From Osmia lignaria lignaria (taxonomy: Eukaryota > Arthropoda > Insecta > Hymenoptera > Megachilidae), in the NCBI RefSeq assembly GCF_051020975.1, contig NC_135037.1, positions 2,790,001 to 2,854,000 on the forward strand: 64,000 bases of DNA. Direction: 5' to 3'. The stretch's first letter is position 1. Every line of letters starts with the position of its first letter. Shown one piece after another: positions 23,065 to 34,457 of this stretch. The position numbers and the translations under genes were made by a program. Under the pieces are notes generated by a model. It saw nothing but the letters and a program-made list of their open reading frames with translations. It was not told where the DNA came from and did no database searches.

Positions 23065-23573
23065 TAGTGATGTGCGGGCCGACTAATATGTCGGGTTTCC
23101 GACTATTCGGGTCGCTTCGGAAAACATCGGGCGGGCTCGGGCGGGTGTCCGACTGTTTCGGGTCAGATCGGATAAAGTCGGGCAGATTCGGACTAACTCC
23201 CGCGGGCCGCGGCCTAATTCTTATGTATGTGCTTGTTAATACTTACAATAAGCATGTGCAAAATCTGTTTTATGTGGAATTTTGGAATAAGATAATTTTT
23301 ATGTGAAATATAATGCTTGTAACGAATTTATTTCAAATGAATTTCATTCCATGTCACCTGTATGTTCATTCTATACAAACTAGATTTTGAACATGCTTAT
23401 TCCAAGCATTAACAAATACATGAGAGTTGGGTCGCGGACCGCGGGAGCTCGTCCAAATATACCCGACTTTATCCGACCTGATCCGAAATAGTCGGGCTAC
23501 CCGACTGCACACATGTATCGGACATCCGCCCGAGCCCGCCCAATCCGTATTATCGGGTACCCGCAAATCCCTA
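23065..23573. mobile_element. MITE family A, copy 3
   Basis: The longest copy. Left end GTGATGTGCGGGCCGACTAA; right end, reversed, GGGATTTGCGGGTACCCGAT. It contains GGAAAACATCGGGCGGGCTC and CGGATAAAGTCGGGCAGATT shared with copy 2, and ends CTAGTGCGC as copy 2 ends CTAGTGCAC. The TA dinucleotide abuts both ends. Confidence 0.78.
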
Positions 23574-24026
23574 GTGCGCACGAATTTACAGAAAAAACAG
23601 AGTTCGTTAAACGCGCCGCACATCAACTTTGTTAAAAACCTTAGGACTTGGCTAAGATGCCAGTTGTGTTTAACGTATGTACGTTTTACAAAATGAAAAT
23701 TGTTTTTCGTACATTCGATTACGTACGAATAGTTTGATAGAATCCGTACAGTTTATATTATTGGAACACAAGTTTCTCTATGAACCACAACGATGAATTT
23801 TGTTTTCGTCCAAAATCGAAGTAAGTCGGCACAAGTCGAAGTAAACCAAAGACGGCTTCGATGCAATGAATTAGGTAAAGAAAATTTGTCGGCCGATCGA
23901 GCTACAATTGTTCGATTATGGAATCGAAGAGTCGAATTATTACGTATAGAAGAATGATAGAACGCGAACGGAAGAAACTGATCGATGATCGATGGTCGTT
24001 AAGTTTGAACAAAACGTCACGCAATG

Positions 24027-24424
24027 TCACACGCTGTTGAGACTGCTAGCTTCTTCGGCTTCGCTTTCGCTCGCAAGACTAACCGATGATTCCAGTTGAT
24101 ATCTTATATCGAAATCATTCGTTGAGTCTTGATAGTGCTGTTGCTGCTGGTGCTGCTGATTATGGTTGTGATGATGCTGATGATGATAATGACTATGATA
24201 CTGATGATTATGCTGTTGAATTAAATGATGTTGAAGTAAATTCTCGTTATGATAACGATGATTCTTTTCATCCATTCGCTGCCGTAGTTGATCGAGATGG
24301 TCAGCCTGAACTCGTTTCTTTAATTTTCGATGATAAAACAGGCAAACGATCACTGCTACCAAAACCGTACCAACGGCATAACTCGCAGGAACAGCATAAT
24401 TATACGTCTGTACAACTGTACCAC
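24027..24424 (-). CDS. Alternative last exon B of the LEV-10-like gene: transmembrane helix and His/Gln-rich tail
   Basis: Acceptor GTTGCAG/GTGGTAC. As in exon A, GT completes the last LDLa cysteine codon. The exon encodes a linker (GTVVQTYNYAVPAS), a helix YAVGTVLVAVIVCLFY, a basic stop-transfer HRKLKKR, and a ~95-residue cytoplasmic tail. The tail has a strongly His/Gln-rich middle (HHQHHHNHNQQHQQQQHY) and an acidic Ser-rich end (SLASESEAEEASSLNSV). With the shared exons the length is 2706 nt, 901 residues. Confidence 0.85.
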
Positions 24425-27400
24425 CTGCAACATGATTATTCTCTGTTAAACGTCTTTCATCGTCGTATATATAAATCTAAAACATATACGTATATACATT
24501 TGATTGCGATTCAACGATGTTCATCTTTAATTCGTTTTAGTAGCAAGCGATCAAAGTGCCTCGTCTCAATTTATAACCGTATATCTTATATTTAAACATA
24601 TGTAATTTACAAATATGTAAATGTGTGTGAAGAAAAATGCGATTCAGTGGCGCGCTTTGTACTTGTTTATCGATATTTCTTAAAGATTTCGTTTTTACAT
24701 TTTACAGAGCGTAAATAATGCTAAAGAAAGAAAAAAAAGCTAAGTAGATAAGTTATTCGTAAAAGTGACAATTGTCCGCCTATGTCTGTTTGAATGTAAT
24801 AGGAAATAGATGTAGAGGTAAAAAGAGAGACAGAGACAGAAACAGAGGTAAAGGTAACGATAGAAACGTAGAAGAAAAAAAAAATGTCACATGCTACTGT
24901 ACACGGAGAAATATGCATTCATCGTAAATCATGCGTTTTCTGTAAATCTATGTGTAAAAGATAACACAAACGGTACAGCAGAAAGTAACCGTAACTCTTT
25001 AGACATTCAAGATTCATTTGTAGAACTTGAGGAATAAAGGAAACATACATTGTCCTTAATATTGGTCAATTTACAAAATGGAACGTGAAGATTTTTCGAG
25101 GTATGCACCTGATGTATCTGATGTTCTTTTCTTTCTTCTTCTTTATCGTTTAATCAGTATTAAGGACTAGTTTCCTATTAAACACAAATAATGAAAAAAA
25201 AAATGAATAAATAAATAACAAAATAGATTAAAATAAAGTCTAAATAAAAAGAAAGAAAAAAAGGAAAAGAAAAGAAACGGTACGTGTGCAGTACTGTGAG
25301 TGAACTCACGTGATAGGGAAGATCATAACATGCCGGATCGTCGGAAGCTTCATGAAGGGCTCAGATGGCCACGAACACAAAGCACAGAGATAGAAGAAGC
25401 ATGGCAGAGACTCCAGCCAGTGCTGGCGACAATGGGGCTGATGCTGCACCTGCGACACCACACACAGTCATTCACCCAACTCAATCCCTACATTCTCTCA
25501 CCTGTACATACACAACTAAGTACGTGCTACTTACCCAAAATATTACAATTTTGTACATACTTGTCCTCGAGTACTATTATACAATATTTCATTTTTCGAT
25601 TTATTTTTCAATATCAAACATTCGCTCCGGTACGTTATATTTCGTTTTATCTAACGCGATGCAAAAATCGAAAGAATCGTAGAATGAATATCTCGCAAAC
25701 GATCAATATGAATTTGTACATTTTCATATAGTAATCTAGCAATACGAGTATGAAACTTTTGTTCTCGCAATATTGTAAAAGCAAAAGATGAAATGGGAAA
25801 GAGAAATGAAATTGAAAGTTACTTCGAAACGCGCGTCAGCATCAGTTCTCGAAGCCAGGACAGTATATGTCCCGATCCCACATATATACTTAATTATAAT
25901 GAATTAATAAATGAAAGAATAAAACAAGTATATATATATATATATATACACACATACGCACAGACGAAAAGGATCAATTTAAGGTTTTATAATATAAAAA
26001 GAGAACACGTTCGAAAAATTTGTAGAACAATAATATCTATTGAACGATTCGAAAGAATTACATACTCGACATTGGATCGGTGTGTATAGTTTGCAACGGA
26101 GAAAGTATATATGTAATCTATCTACCTATGTATAGGTATACAGAGGTGTATCGATCGTAGAAGCAAGGTAAAAGAAGAAACCAACCACACTGCTTATTAA
26201 GGAGTCGTTTTCTCGATGTTTTCTAACGATTGCGAAACTTACAGTTTTCCTCGTCCGAAGTATCAGCCGGGCCACAATTATAAATGTTATTACACCGAAG
26301 TGATTCGGCAATGCAGTATTTACTTATGCTGCACAAAAACTGATCCTGGCAGCTGCCGTTTGTACTGACTTCGGTCCACGTAGCTCTGAACCCTTGTTGC
26401 CCTACCGCTTTGTCGGCCAAGATAAAGCTGGAAAAGACAAAAGGAGAAAGAGAAAGAATTTAGGACACTATCGATGGAGGCTCAATGAGAGTAACGTCAA
26501 TAGATAAAGGGAGAGAAGCGGCAGAGGATGGCGAAAAATTGTGATTAATCGTGAACAAACGACAAACCTAAGGCGCATGTTATTATCCTCGGACAAGTAG
26601 GTCCATTTAATGTCGGGTGTCTTCACGCCGCACAATTCGACCGGCGTTGTCAATACAGAATACCACATACGTAACACCGCAGCTGGACAGCCACGAACTA
26701 AAAAATGATTGATCGTTATCACTTTTTCTCAAATCGTTATTCGATTCGAATCTCGAATAACGCGAAGCGTGTACACGGTATCTAAGAAAAGACGTACATC
26801 GTGAAGACCGGCTATTTACCGATAATGGAATAATAATGAGGTCCTTTAGCACTACGATATACAGGATGTTCAAAAACAGGTGGGTAAAATTTTAAGGGGT
26901 GATTCTAGGGATCAAAATAGGACGAAAATAGCGTTTGCGGCTTTGTTTTCCAGTAATTAATGTTTAAAAGTTCGAGTAAAACGCGCCTGAAAGCTGCAAC
27001 CTGCCCAGCACCGACGACTGAATGTCAGGTCAGCAGGAGTTGGTTCAGTCATAACCAAGAATCGAAGCCAAAAGCAGCAGTGCCGAGAAACAGAACAGCA
27101 CGAAGTTAAGTTTCTACTATTTAACGATTCTTGGTTATGACTGTACGTTCCCCTACTGACCTGACGTTCAGTCGTCGGTGCTGGGCGGATTGCAGGTTTC
27201 AGGCGCTTTTCACTCGAATTTTTAAACGTTAATAACTAGAAAACAAAGCCGCAAATGCTATTTCGTTATTCTTGATTTTCGTCTTATTTTGATCCCTAGA
27301 ATCACCCCTTAAAATTTTGCCCACCTGTTGAACACCCTGTATAAGTGATTAACAAACCGGTCGTTTAATTCCTTTTTCGTTACCTTATGGCAATTCTGGT

Positions 27401-30400
27401 ACAGTGTACGTCTTGTTCTTCATTGTTCTTCAGATACCCTGTACTTGTACCAACCGAAACGTTAAACTAATCACGTATCGATATACCTGACTGATCACCC
27501 TCTACTGAAAATAGTTCAAAGTTTAACAGTATTTGATGGTTCGCTCGAACTCTTATAAACCAGTTACAAGTTTTGCTAGCAAAATTTCTTGCAGGCCCAT
27601 CGTACTTGTTCGGAAAATTTGGACTGGCAATGATTCCGTAATTTACGCTACTTATATTCGAGCCGCAATCTGCAACACGAACGATTAAAAATACATAAGT
27701 ACTTATATTTGAAATTTCCATATGTAGCAAAGTTTGCGTGCTAAGAAGTACCTCCGAAAATAGGTTTGGCCACTTCGAAAGTGTAACGCGCTTTGAAGCC
27801 GCTGTAAACGAGCTCGGAATCCGAATGAAGGATCACCTTTAAACCAAGTGCACCGAGATTCGATTCTACGGGTCCTGGCGATGTATTACCGCAATATCTG
27901 CCTATTAATTTTTCTGTATCGTCCCGATACATATTGTAAATTTCTAACCAATCGTCTTGACAGGCAATCAGTCTGAAAATAAAATGAGGGAAGAGCTATG
28001 GAAATTATTGTCCTCATATTTATTCCTTGTCGGTGATATATCATTTATCTTTGTTCCCTGATTAGAGAAGCAGAGAATCAGGTGTATGAAGCCGAGTCAA
28101 CTTACCCATAGCGGCCGACAGTCATGTTTATATTTTTCGTTCTAACTTTAAAGTAATCGAATATCAAGGTAACTTGTTCGTTCGGCGTTGCTAAAAAAAA
28201 GTAAGTACAATTTGTGTCGCTTGGATAATTACTGGGATGCCGCGGAGAATTAAAGTCTCCCTTTTTACGCGAGGAACTGCGGTACGTAAACGTGCAGCTA
28301 CCGTCTGGAGCCGCGGTACCTGGTATCTTGTACTCCGTTTCGAAATTGTACCTGTAAATATCAAAAGTATATCGATAAATCAAGTGGAGAAATTTAAGTA
28401 GAAAGAATTTTCCATCCCTTTCCTACCGTGCTTTAAAACCTTGTCCTTGAGATTCTCCGCTGCTAAATACCATCACAAGTCTCGGACCATCGCTAACTAC
28501 GTGGCTCGGATTGCTCTTCAAACCGCATAATTCATAATCGAATTTATCGTATGAATCGGTCGCCTCTTGTCCTTTTAAATACAACTTCAAGTAACCATCT
28601 GTACACGATGAACTAGACGAAATAAAACGATAATTCATTGTAATAAGATAATGATAATTAATAAATATGTTTAAAAAATTGTAATTGAACTTACTCTCCT
28701 ATTGTTTTATTTTTTGGTATTTTAAATGTTATGAACTCTAATCGAACGCGCTCGAGATGTTGCGAGTCTTGCATTCCATATACAAAATACCGACACACCA
28801 CCTTCGGTATGTACGGATACGGAAAGTTTGGGCTAACGACGTATCCAGAAGACTCCTTTCTGCTTAAAATTTTTTGGTCGCATTCCGATCCTCGAATATG
28901 CTCACCCTTATAAGCGGTTATGAAGTCTGAGTAGACAAAGACGAGCGTATGTATATATACATACGTATACGCACATACATATATCGTATATACAGGAAAT
29001 TGTGTAATGCTAGTTGCAAGCCGCCGATTAACCGGTGTACCATTGGTAAGGGAAACTATAATTTGGAAAATACAGGGTGCTCGACAACAGGTGGGCAAAA
29101 TTTTAAAGGGTGATTCTAGGGATCAAAATAAGACGAAAATCAAGAATAACAAAATAGCGTTTGCGGCTTTGTTTTCCAGTAATTAACGTTTAAAAATTCG
29201 AGTAAAAAACGCCTGAAACCTGCAACCCGCTCAGCACCGACGACTGAACGTCAGGTCAGCAGGGGTCGGTACATAAGTATATATCATACAATAGTGACGC
29301 ATACAAAATTAAAAAAGGAAGTTTAAATATAAGGATTCTAACTCGTTCAATTTATATATTCGCTGCTTCGAACTTACCTAACTTGACGAAACTTTCGGAG
29401 AATTCAAAGATACCTTTGAATCCTCGATTTTGCGTGTTTGCTGTACGTTGAAGAGTAGAAAAGAGTACGTATAAACTAGACTCCGAAGAGTATAATACCA
29501 AGTTTCGTTGTTGACCGCAATAAGTTCCAATAACAGCGGAGCTATTGTCCAAACCATCGTACACTTTAACGTAATCCAACGGACAGCTGTAAAACGAAGG
29601 TGTGATAAAGAAGAAAAAGAAAACAGATTTTCCGATGCAACTGCTTTTAAATATGCAACATGTATAAAAACTTCTTTTCATCCAAGTGTTGCGTACTAAT
29701 GGACCCAGAAGGAAGTTGCGCAACAATAGAATGAAGAAGTCGATGTCGACTTGAGCAGAAGACTCCCATTTAAACGCTGCGGAAAACAGAATATTTTCTT
29801 AACACATTTTCTTATTTTCTTAATTCCGTCAAGTAAGCGATGACAGAAATGTCAACCTCTTCATTCTATTATTGCGCCACTTCCTTTTGGGTCTACTAGC
29901 GAGAGGATCACCCTGTAATACGTTTACGTATACATACTGTGGACCTCCAAAGAACAAATCAAAGTCTCGAAACTCCAAGCGTACTCGTTGGCTGTCTTTC
30001 CCGATAAACTTATAGCTACACACCAGTCCCTTCGGATAAGTGCCCGGATACGTGGGAGATAATATGTTGCCGTTACGCTTGTTTTCCGAATTTACCGTGA
30101 AAGAACACGGCGTGCTAGGAGCTGGCGTTCCTACTTCGTATTCCGCTGCAAATTACATTGTCGATTAACATTCCAGTCTGCACCGAACGATCTATCGAAA
30201 AATTGTTTGCCAATATTTTCATATTTTCATGTTTTCAAATTTTCTATATCCCTTTTACTCTATGAATCGAATACGCGCCTTTGCGAAAGGCTCGAATGTA
30301 CAACAGTGATATAAGAAATAAAAAAATGAAAATAAGAAAAACAAAAGAAAAGCTGAAGAAGAAGAAGAAAAAGAAGAAGAAAGAGATGAAGAAGAGTAAA

Positions 30401-31216
30401 CGTACATGCATTGACAAACGCGTAAGTACCGCTAAAGAGGCTGGGTAACGTGATATTTTTATCGGTGTAGAAACTAAGGGCGATTCCCTGGTATAGGGAA
30501 ATCCGCCTGCGAGGTGGAATTGGACCGCAGTAACGTCCTCCGAAAGGCGTATCCACCAACTTGCTTGTGTTCTCGGATCTAACTTCCATGTACAAGTCGA
30601 TGTATTCGTGGACGCAACTGGAAACGAAGAATATCTCTGATTAATCGTTTCATTAATCGTGATCAACCGTGTAAATAAGATGCGCTGATACTTACGCAGG
30701 TATTTCTCCGACGGCGGCGCCACTATCGAACGCAAATTCATAAATAAACGGACCAGGGTAAGCGATCAACGTGTACTTACTTATTAACAATATTATTGCA
30801 AATATTACGGTTCATCGATGAAACTGAAAAACAAACTTACTCTGGTGGCGCCCCTCGAAGGCCAAACGAGGTGAAAACCAATTCTACCCGTTGCCTCGGC
30901 CCAGCGAAAAACGTGTACACGCATTGCCGAGAATCCCCTTCGGGATTAATCAACGTCGGTGCATGAAAAGTTCCGTTTAATGCACCATCCGGTGTGCTTA
31001 TAAACTTCTGATCGCATTCTGTGAAATTGTAAACACGTAAACGTTCGTTACCTTCTTAACCTAGCAAAGAAATATCTGCATCGCGTCCTGACACATTAAA
31101 GAGTAATTCACGTATTACCACTGACCTGTACTGCTACGAGGACAGAGTAGCAAGAACAAGATAAAAGCGGAAGAAATGAAATTATTCCCTGAAGCCTGCC
31201 AGAATACCGAAGCCAT
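24027..31216 (-). CDS. Five-CUB plus LDLa membrane protein, LEV-10-like, with alternative last exons
   Basis: Thirteen shared exons: 31216-31126, 31018-30841, 30722-30696 (27 nt), 30617-30406, 30145-29938, 29586-29378, 28926-28695, 28612-28427, 28351-28106, 27972-27752, 27669-27487, 26697-26568, 26427-26243, then either 25449-25361 or 24424-24027. A signal peptide (MASVFWQ..AFILFLLLC) precedes five CUB domains, beginning ECDQKFISTP, TPCSFTVNSE, ECDQKILSRK, GSCTFTYRSS and DCGSNISSVN and each closing with a GF(K/R)A-type or equivalent strand. An LDLa module follows (CQDQFLC..YC..RC..YNCGPADTSDEENC). Total 798 or 901 residues. Five CUBs plus one LDLa plus a membrane anchor is the layout of nematode LEV-10, which clusters muscle acetylcholine receptors; Neto has only two CUBs. 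Orthology is inferred from architecture. Introns carry foldback and hairpin repeats. Confidence 0.9.
25361..25449 (-). CDS. Alternative last exon A of the LEV-10-like gene: GPI-type C-terminus
   Basis: Acceptor GTCGCAG/GTGCAGC. The exon starts with GT, which joins the T left by the LDLa exon to make TGT, the sixth LDLa cysteine. It then encodes AASAPLSPALAG followed by VSAMLLLSLCFVFVAI and TGA. Small residues, a short spacer and a terminal hydrophobic stretch with no cytoplasmic residues are typical of a GPI-attachment signal. With the 13 shared exons the length is 2397 nt (798 residues), exactly in frame. Alternatively it could be a chance open frame behind a chance acceptor; the correct phase and restored Cys argue against this. 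Confidence 0.65.
26859..27343. mobile_element. Foldback element with ~200-bp inverted arms
   Basis: Lies in an intron of the LEV-10-like gene. The left arm (26859 to ~27067) and right arm (27343 back to ~27120) are near-identical inverted copies, both running from TACAGG(A/G)TGTTC through TTTTAAGGGGTGATTCTAGG, CAGCACCGACGACTGAA and CAGTCATAACCAAGAATCG, with only about 50 bp between. No coding capacity. Partial copies occur at 11097 and 29073. Confidence 0.8.
29073..29271. repeat. Single-arm copy of the foldback element
   Basis: In the intron between 28926 and 29378. Begins TACAGGGTGCTCGACAACAG and follows the left arm of the 26859 element to CAGCACCGACGACTGAACG and CAGGTCAGCAGGGG, then stops. 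The second arm is absent. Confidence 0.7.
29695..29899. repeat. Imperfect hairpin repeat in LEV-10-like intron
   Basis: 29695-29739 (CTAATGGACCCAGAAGGAAG...) and 29859-29899 (reversed: CTAGTAGACCCAAAAGGAAG...) are inverted copies over about 42 bp with few mismatches, spaced by about 120 bp. Probably another small MITE; the family was not recognised. Confidence 0.6.
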
Positions 31217-33050
31217 ACTGCATCCTGGGGATACAGAGTTAATTTTAGCGCGTTTTTAATCCTTCTCATCGATTCGACGAACATACATTATTAATAATAA
31301 ATTAATTTTACAATGATTTTACCATATCGTCAATCTCTGTTCCACGCATAGGAAGAATATGAAAAATTGCTCCTGAACATCATCTGTAATCATAAGTGTT
31401 TTTAACTTTCAACCACTTTTAAAACACGATTCGCAAAAATCGAAAAGATGTTGTTCCGTAGGGGCATTCAAAGCACGTGTCGCGTTTATTTATCGAGGCC
31501 ACGCCCTCGTAACCCCGTATCCCTCCTACGAACGCGCCCTTTAAAAATGTCATCGCATCTAATCTACCTCGTTACTATTCTATATATTACACGCATTCGT
31601 TGTGTCAACTTTAAAGTATAAGCTATAAAACTTAAGGAGGAATTGCGACAAGTGTCGCGAAATAAACACAAGAGGGAGAGGAGACGGTAGAACTCGAAAC
31701 CGCGCCCTTTAGTCACTTGGACGAGAAAAGAACACGGTCAACATCAGCGGATCTCGAATAAAGAATATAAATTATAAATTATACACGTATACATATAACG
31801 GTACAGTAACGTGACTTTGAATACATTACTTACATACATTACTTTGAATACGTACCTTGAACGCGTAGGTCGAGTTCAACACCCGAATCTTATTTAACGT
31901 TTCGTTAAGTTCGCAGGAATACGAACGATAAACTAAACAATACGATACTGTCGTAGCTCAACCGCCCGGCCAGCTGTTTCGCACACTTCACCCTTCTTTC
32001 GGTGCACCAACTTTATGCCGCACACTTTACGCCACGATGGATCGTGGCTCTCCAAGTTTGCACATTTAGCAAATTGAGAAAAGTAGCAAGGAATGGTCAG
32101 GACGAATCGTAGGAAAATCGATGGTTGCGCGAAAACGACAAACACAGTCACCAAACGCGGAATCTATCCGGATCGCGATACTCGGTTCAGGCTCGTGTCG
32201 AGCAATCTGCTTATTGATCTTATAGGGGCATAAGGCAAATTGCTTATTGATAATCGTGGCACGAGGACGACATCGATGCGATATATCATCTTTATCATTA
32301 CGCTTGCATGTCAAGATACGGGGCGAAATATAGGAGCGAAAACTCCATATAACGCGTACGCGGATCTCGGGGGTTGGTACGCGCGTACACGCGCCCGGCA
32401 TGCACGTTGCACAGGCGAACTTGACTCCGGCGAGAATTGATGCACGGAGAGATAAAATAGGGACGTTGCTAAAGTGACAGAAACGACTGATACGACAGAA
32501 TCCCCCGCAGTGGCAACTGCACCCCTCTCTTTCAACTCCTATCGAGATACTGGTTTACCCCGATACGCCCTAACCATAAGGGAGAGATACAGAGAGAGAG
32601 GTCGCTCGAATCAGTTAAAGCGAGAGTGGGGAGAAACGAGCAAGAACAAGGGATTCTGACATCGACCGAGGGTTTCTACTTTCTATATTCTATAGAAAAT
32701 AGTAGAAGAACGATTATTTTTCACAAGAAATACATAAATATATGAACGAAACAAATAAAAAAAGACACTTGTAAAAAAGAAGTATATCGGGAAAGAAAAA
32801 GAATGCAAATGATATTACTTCTCACCCCGGTCTTTCGCGCTTTCTACTTACTTCCCGCTTCCTACTCCTCTTTTCTTCTCTATAGTGTTACTGTTACTTG
32901 TACAATAGCAAGATGAGAAATACGAGAAGATAGAAAGCGTGGAATGAGAAAGATTAATAGCTGTAACGAGGAGTTAGTTGATATCCGGAAACACCGATAC
33001 CGTGCAAATAAATACAGCATCGTTTAAGAAAGGTAATTCACATACAACTG
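31217..33050. other. Region upstream of the LEV-10-like gene
   Basis: Upstream of the minus-strand ATG at 31216. It should contain the promoter and 5' UTR. A GC- and CpG-richer stretch lies at about 31960-32660 (for example GCGCGTACACGCGCCCGGCA near 32380), a plausible promoter/first-exon area. No protein-like open frame was recognised. Confidence 0.45.
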
Positions 33051-34426
33051 TTTATTGAGACATGTAGAATACATCTGGTCATACACAAAAATCTTTGACA
33101 CTTTAAATCAAGCTCCTAGCCCGAAAAAAAGGAACCGTTTCAACATCGTTTTTAAATTCATCGATAATTATTATGTTCAACTACGTCACACTAAAATTAT
33201 GGGCAACTTTTAAAATTGCGGGAATTAAAAAAAGCAAAGCAATTGGAAGATGAATAATTAAAAAAAAAAAAAAAGAGAATTAATAATCTGAAAACGCAAT
33301 TACTAACGATAGAAGAATTTGGTCGTAAGAAATTTGTAAGAAACTTTTTTTTCTTTTTTATAGCCATGGAGCTGACATGTGGCATGTGGCGCGAGAAACA
33401 TAAACCGTTTATATTCGTGTGAATAGTGTTACGTATTTCGTTTTTTTTTTTTTTTTAAACATTTTTTCTTTCATTTTCTTTTCGTACACAATTGTTCATA
33501 TTTTTTTATCTTTTTTTTTGTTTTATGTGTTTGCTTGTTTTGTTTGTTTATCGTTTGTTATTTGTTTTCCTCATTAGTGCTATATAACATCACGTCACAA
33601 AATGCATATTCGCAGGAATATAATATATAATATATTTTATATATAATTAAAAAACACATCTTTGGGCCGTTATTAACATAAATTGAGCGACCCAAAAATC
33701 ACACAACATCCGCTTGACACGGGCCAACCAAAAAAGAGTCAAGTTCCCAAGGATGTGTGCCGCGAATTAGGTCAATGACCGGGTAAAAGGGCGCGCGTGG
33801 CTACTGCATTGTCAGCCACAGTGGTGCATTTTATCCTAAATGCGACCGATAACCCCCCAGGCACCCCAGCTGCCACACACCGGTCAAAGTATAAAATAGC
33901 GCAAAGAGGGTAAATGATATAATTGTTGGGGCACCTTAAGGCTGGGGTAGGGCCAATATCGTAACGCTAGTACCTAGATCAGTCTAAAGTCTCGTCACCG
34001 TGAACTGCCTCTGCTTTTGCCAGGTTATGCTTCCTTGCCCCCGCAAGCTGAATTTGTTTCCTTTTTTTCCCTCTTTCTTTCTCTCTTTCTTTCTTTCTTT
34101 CTTTCTTTCGTTCGTCCGTTCTTTCTTTCTTTCTTTCTTTCTCGCTTGCATCTTTGTTTCCTACCTGCCTGCCTGCCTGCTTCGTATATATGTATATAAT
34201 CTTCCTTTACTACAAATTTCGAAGGAAAACCAGAATTTATATTGAAATGTTATTGTGTTACAAAAATCCACTCAGTATAATTAGCAATATTATCCTTATC
34301 GTATTAATATTAATATTATTATATCCTCGATAGTATGATTTTATAAATAGGACATGTGTAGGTAAGTAGAATAGGTAGGTATAAAATATGGTAAGTGAAT
34401 AATGAAGAGTTTATAGGAGATGAGGA

Positions 34427-34457
<31 letters not shown>

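Larger units (their letters stand above)
21063..24026. other. Convergent spacer between Tyr-rich adaptor gene and LEV-10-like gene
   Basis: About 3 kb of non-coding sequence containing both 3' UTRs, two copies of MITE family A (21413-21824, 23065-23573) and a poly-T run at about 22182-22208. I see no gene; the open frames of 80-110 codons lie largely within the MITE copies. Confidence 0.6.

Noticed and set aside
24086..24595. 169-codon plus-strand open frame rich in Asp and Tyr
   Set aside because: It is the antisense of the His/Gln-rich tail of the LEV-10-like exon B, which is supported by splicing phase and a membrane helix.
34000..34245. Phe/Ser-rich frames (FLSFFLSFFLS)
   Set aside because: Translation of a (CTTT)n microsatellite.
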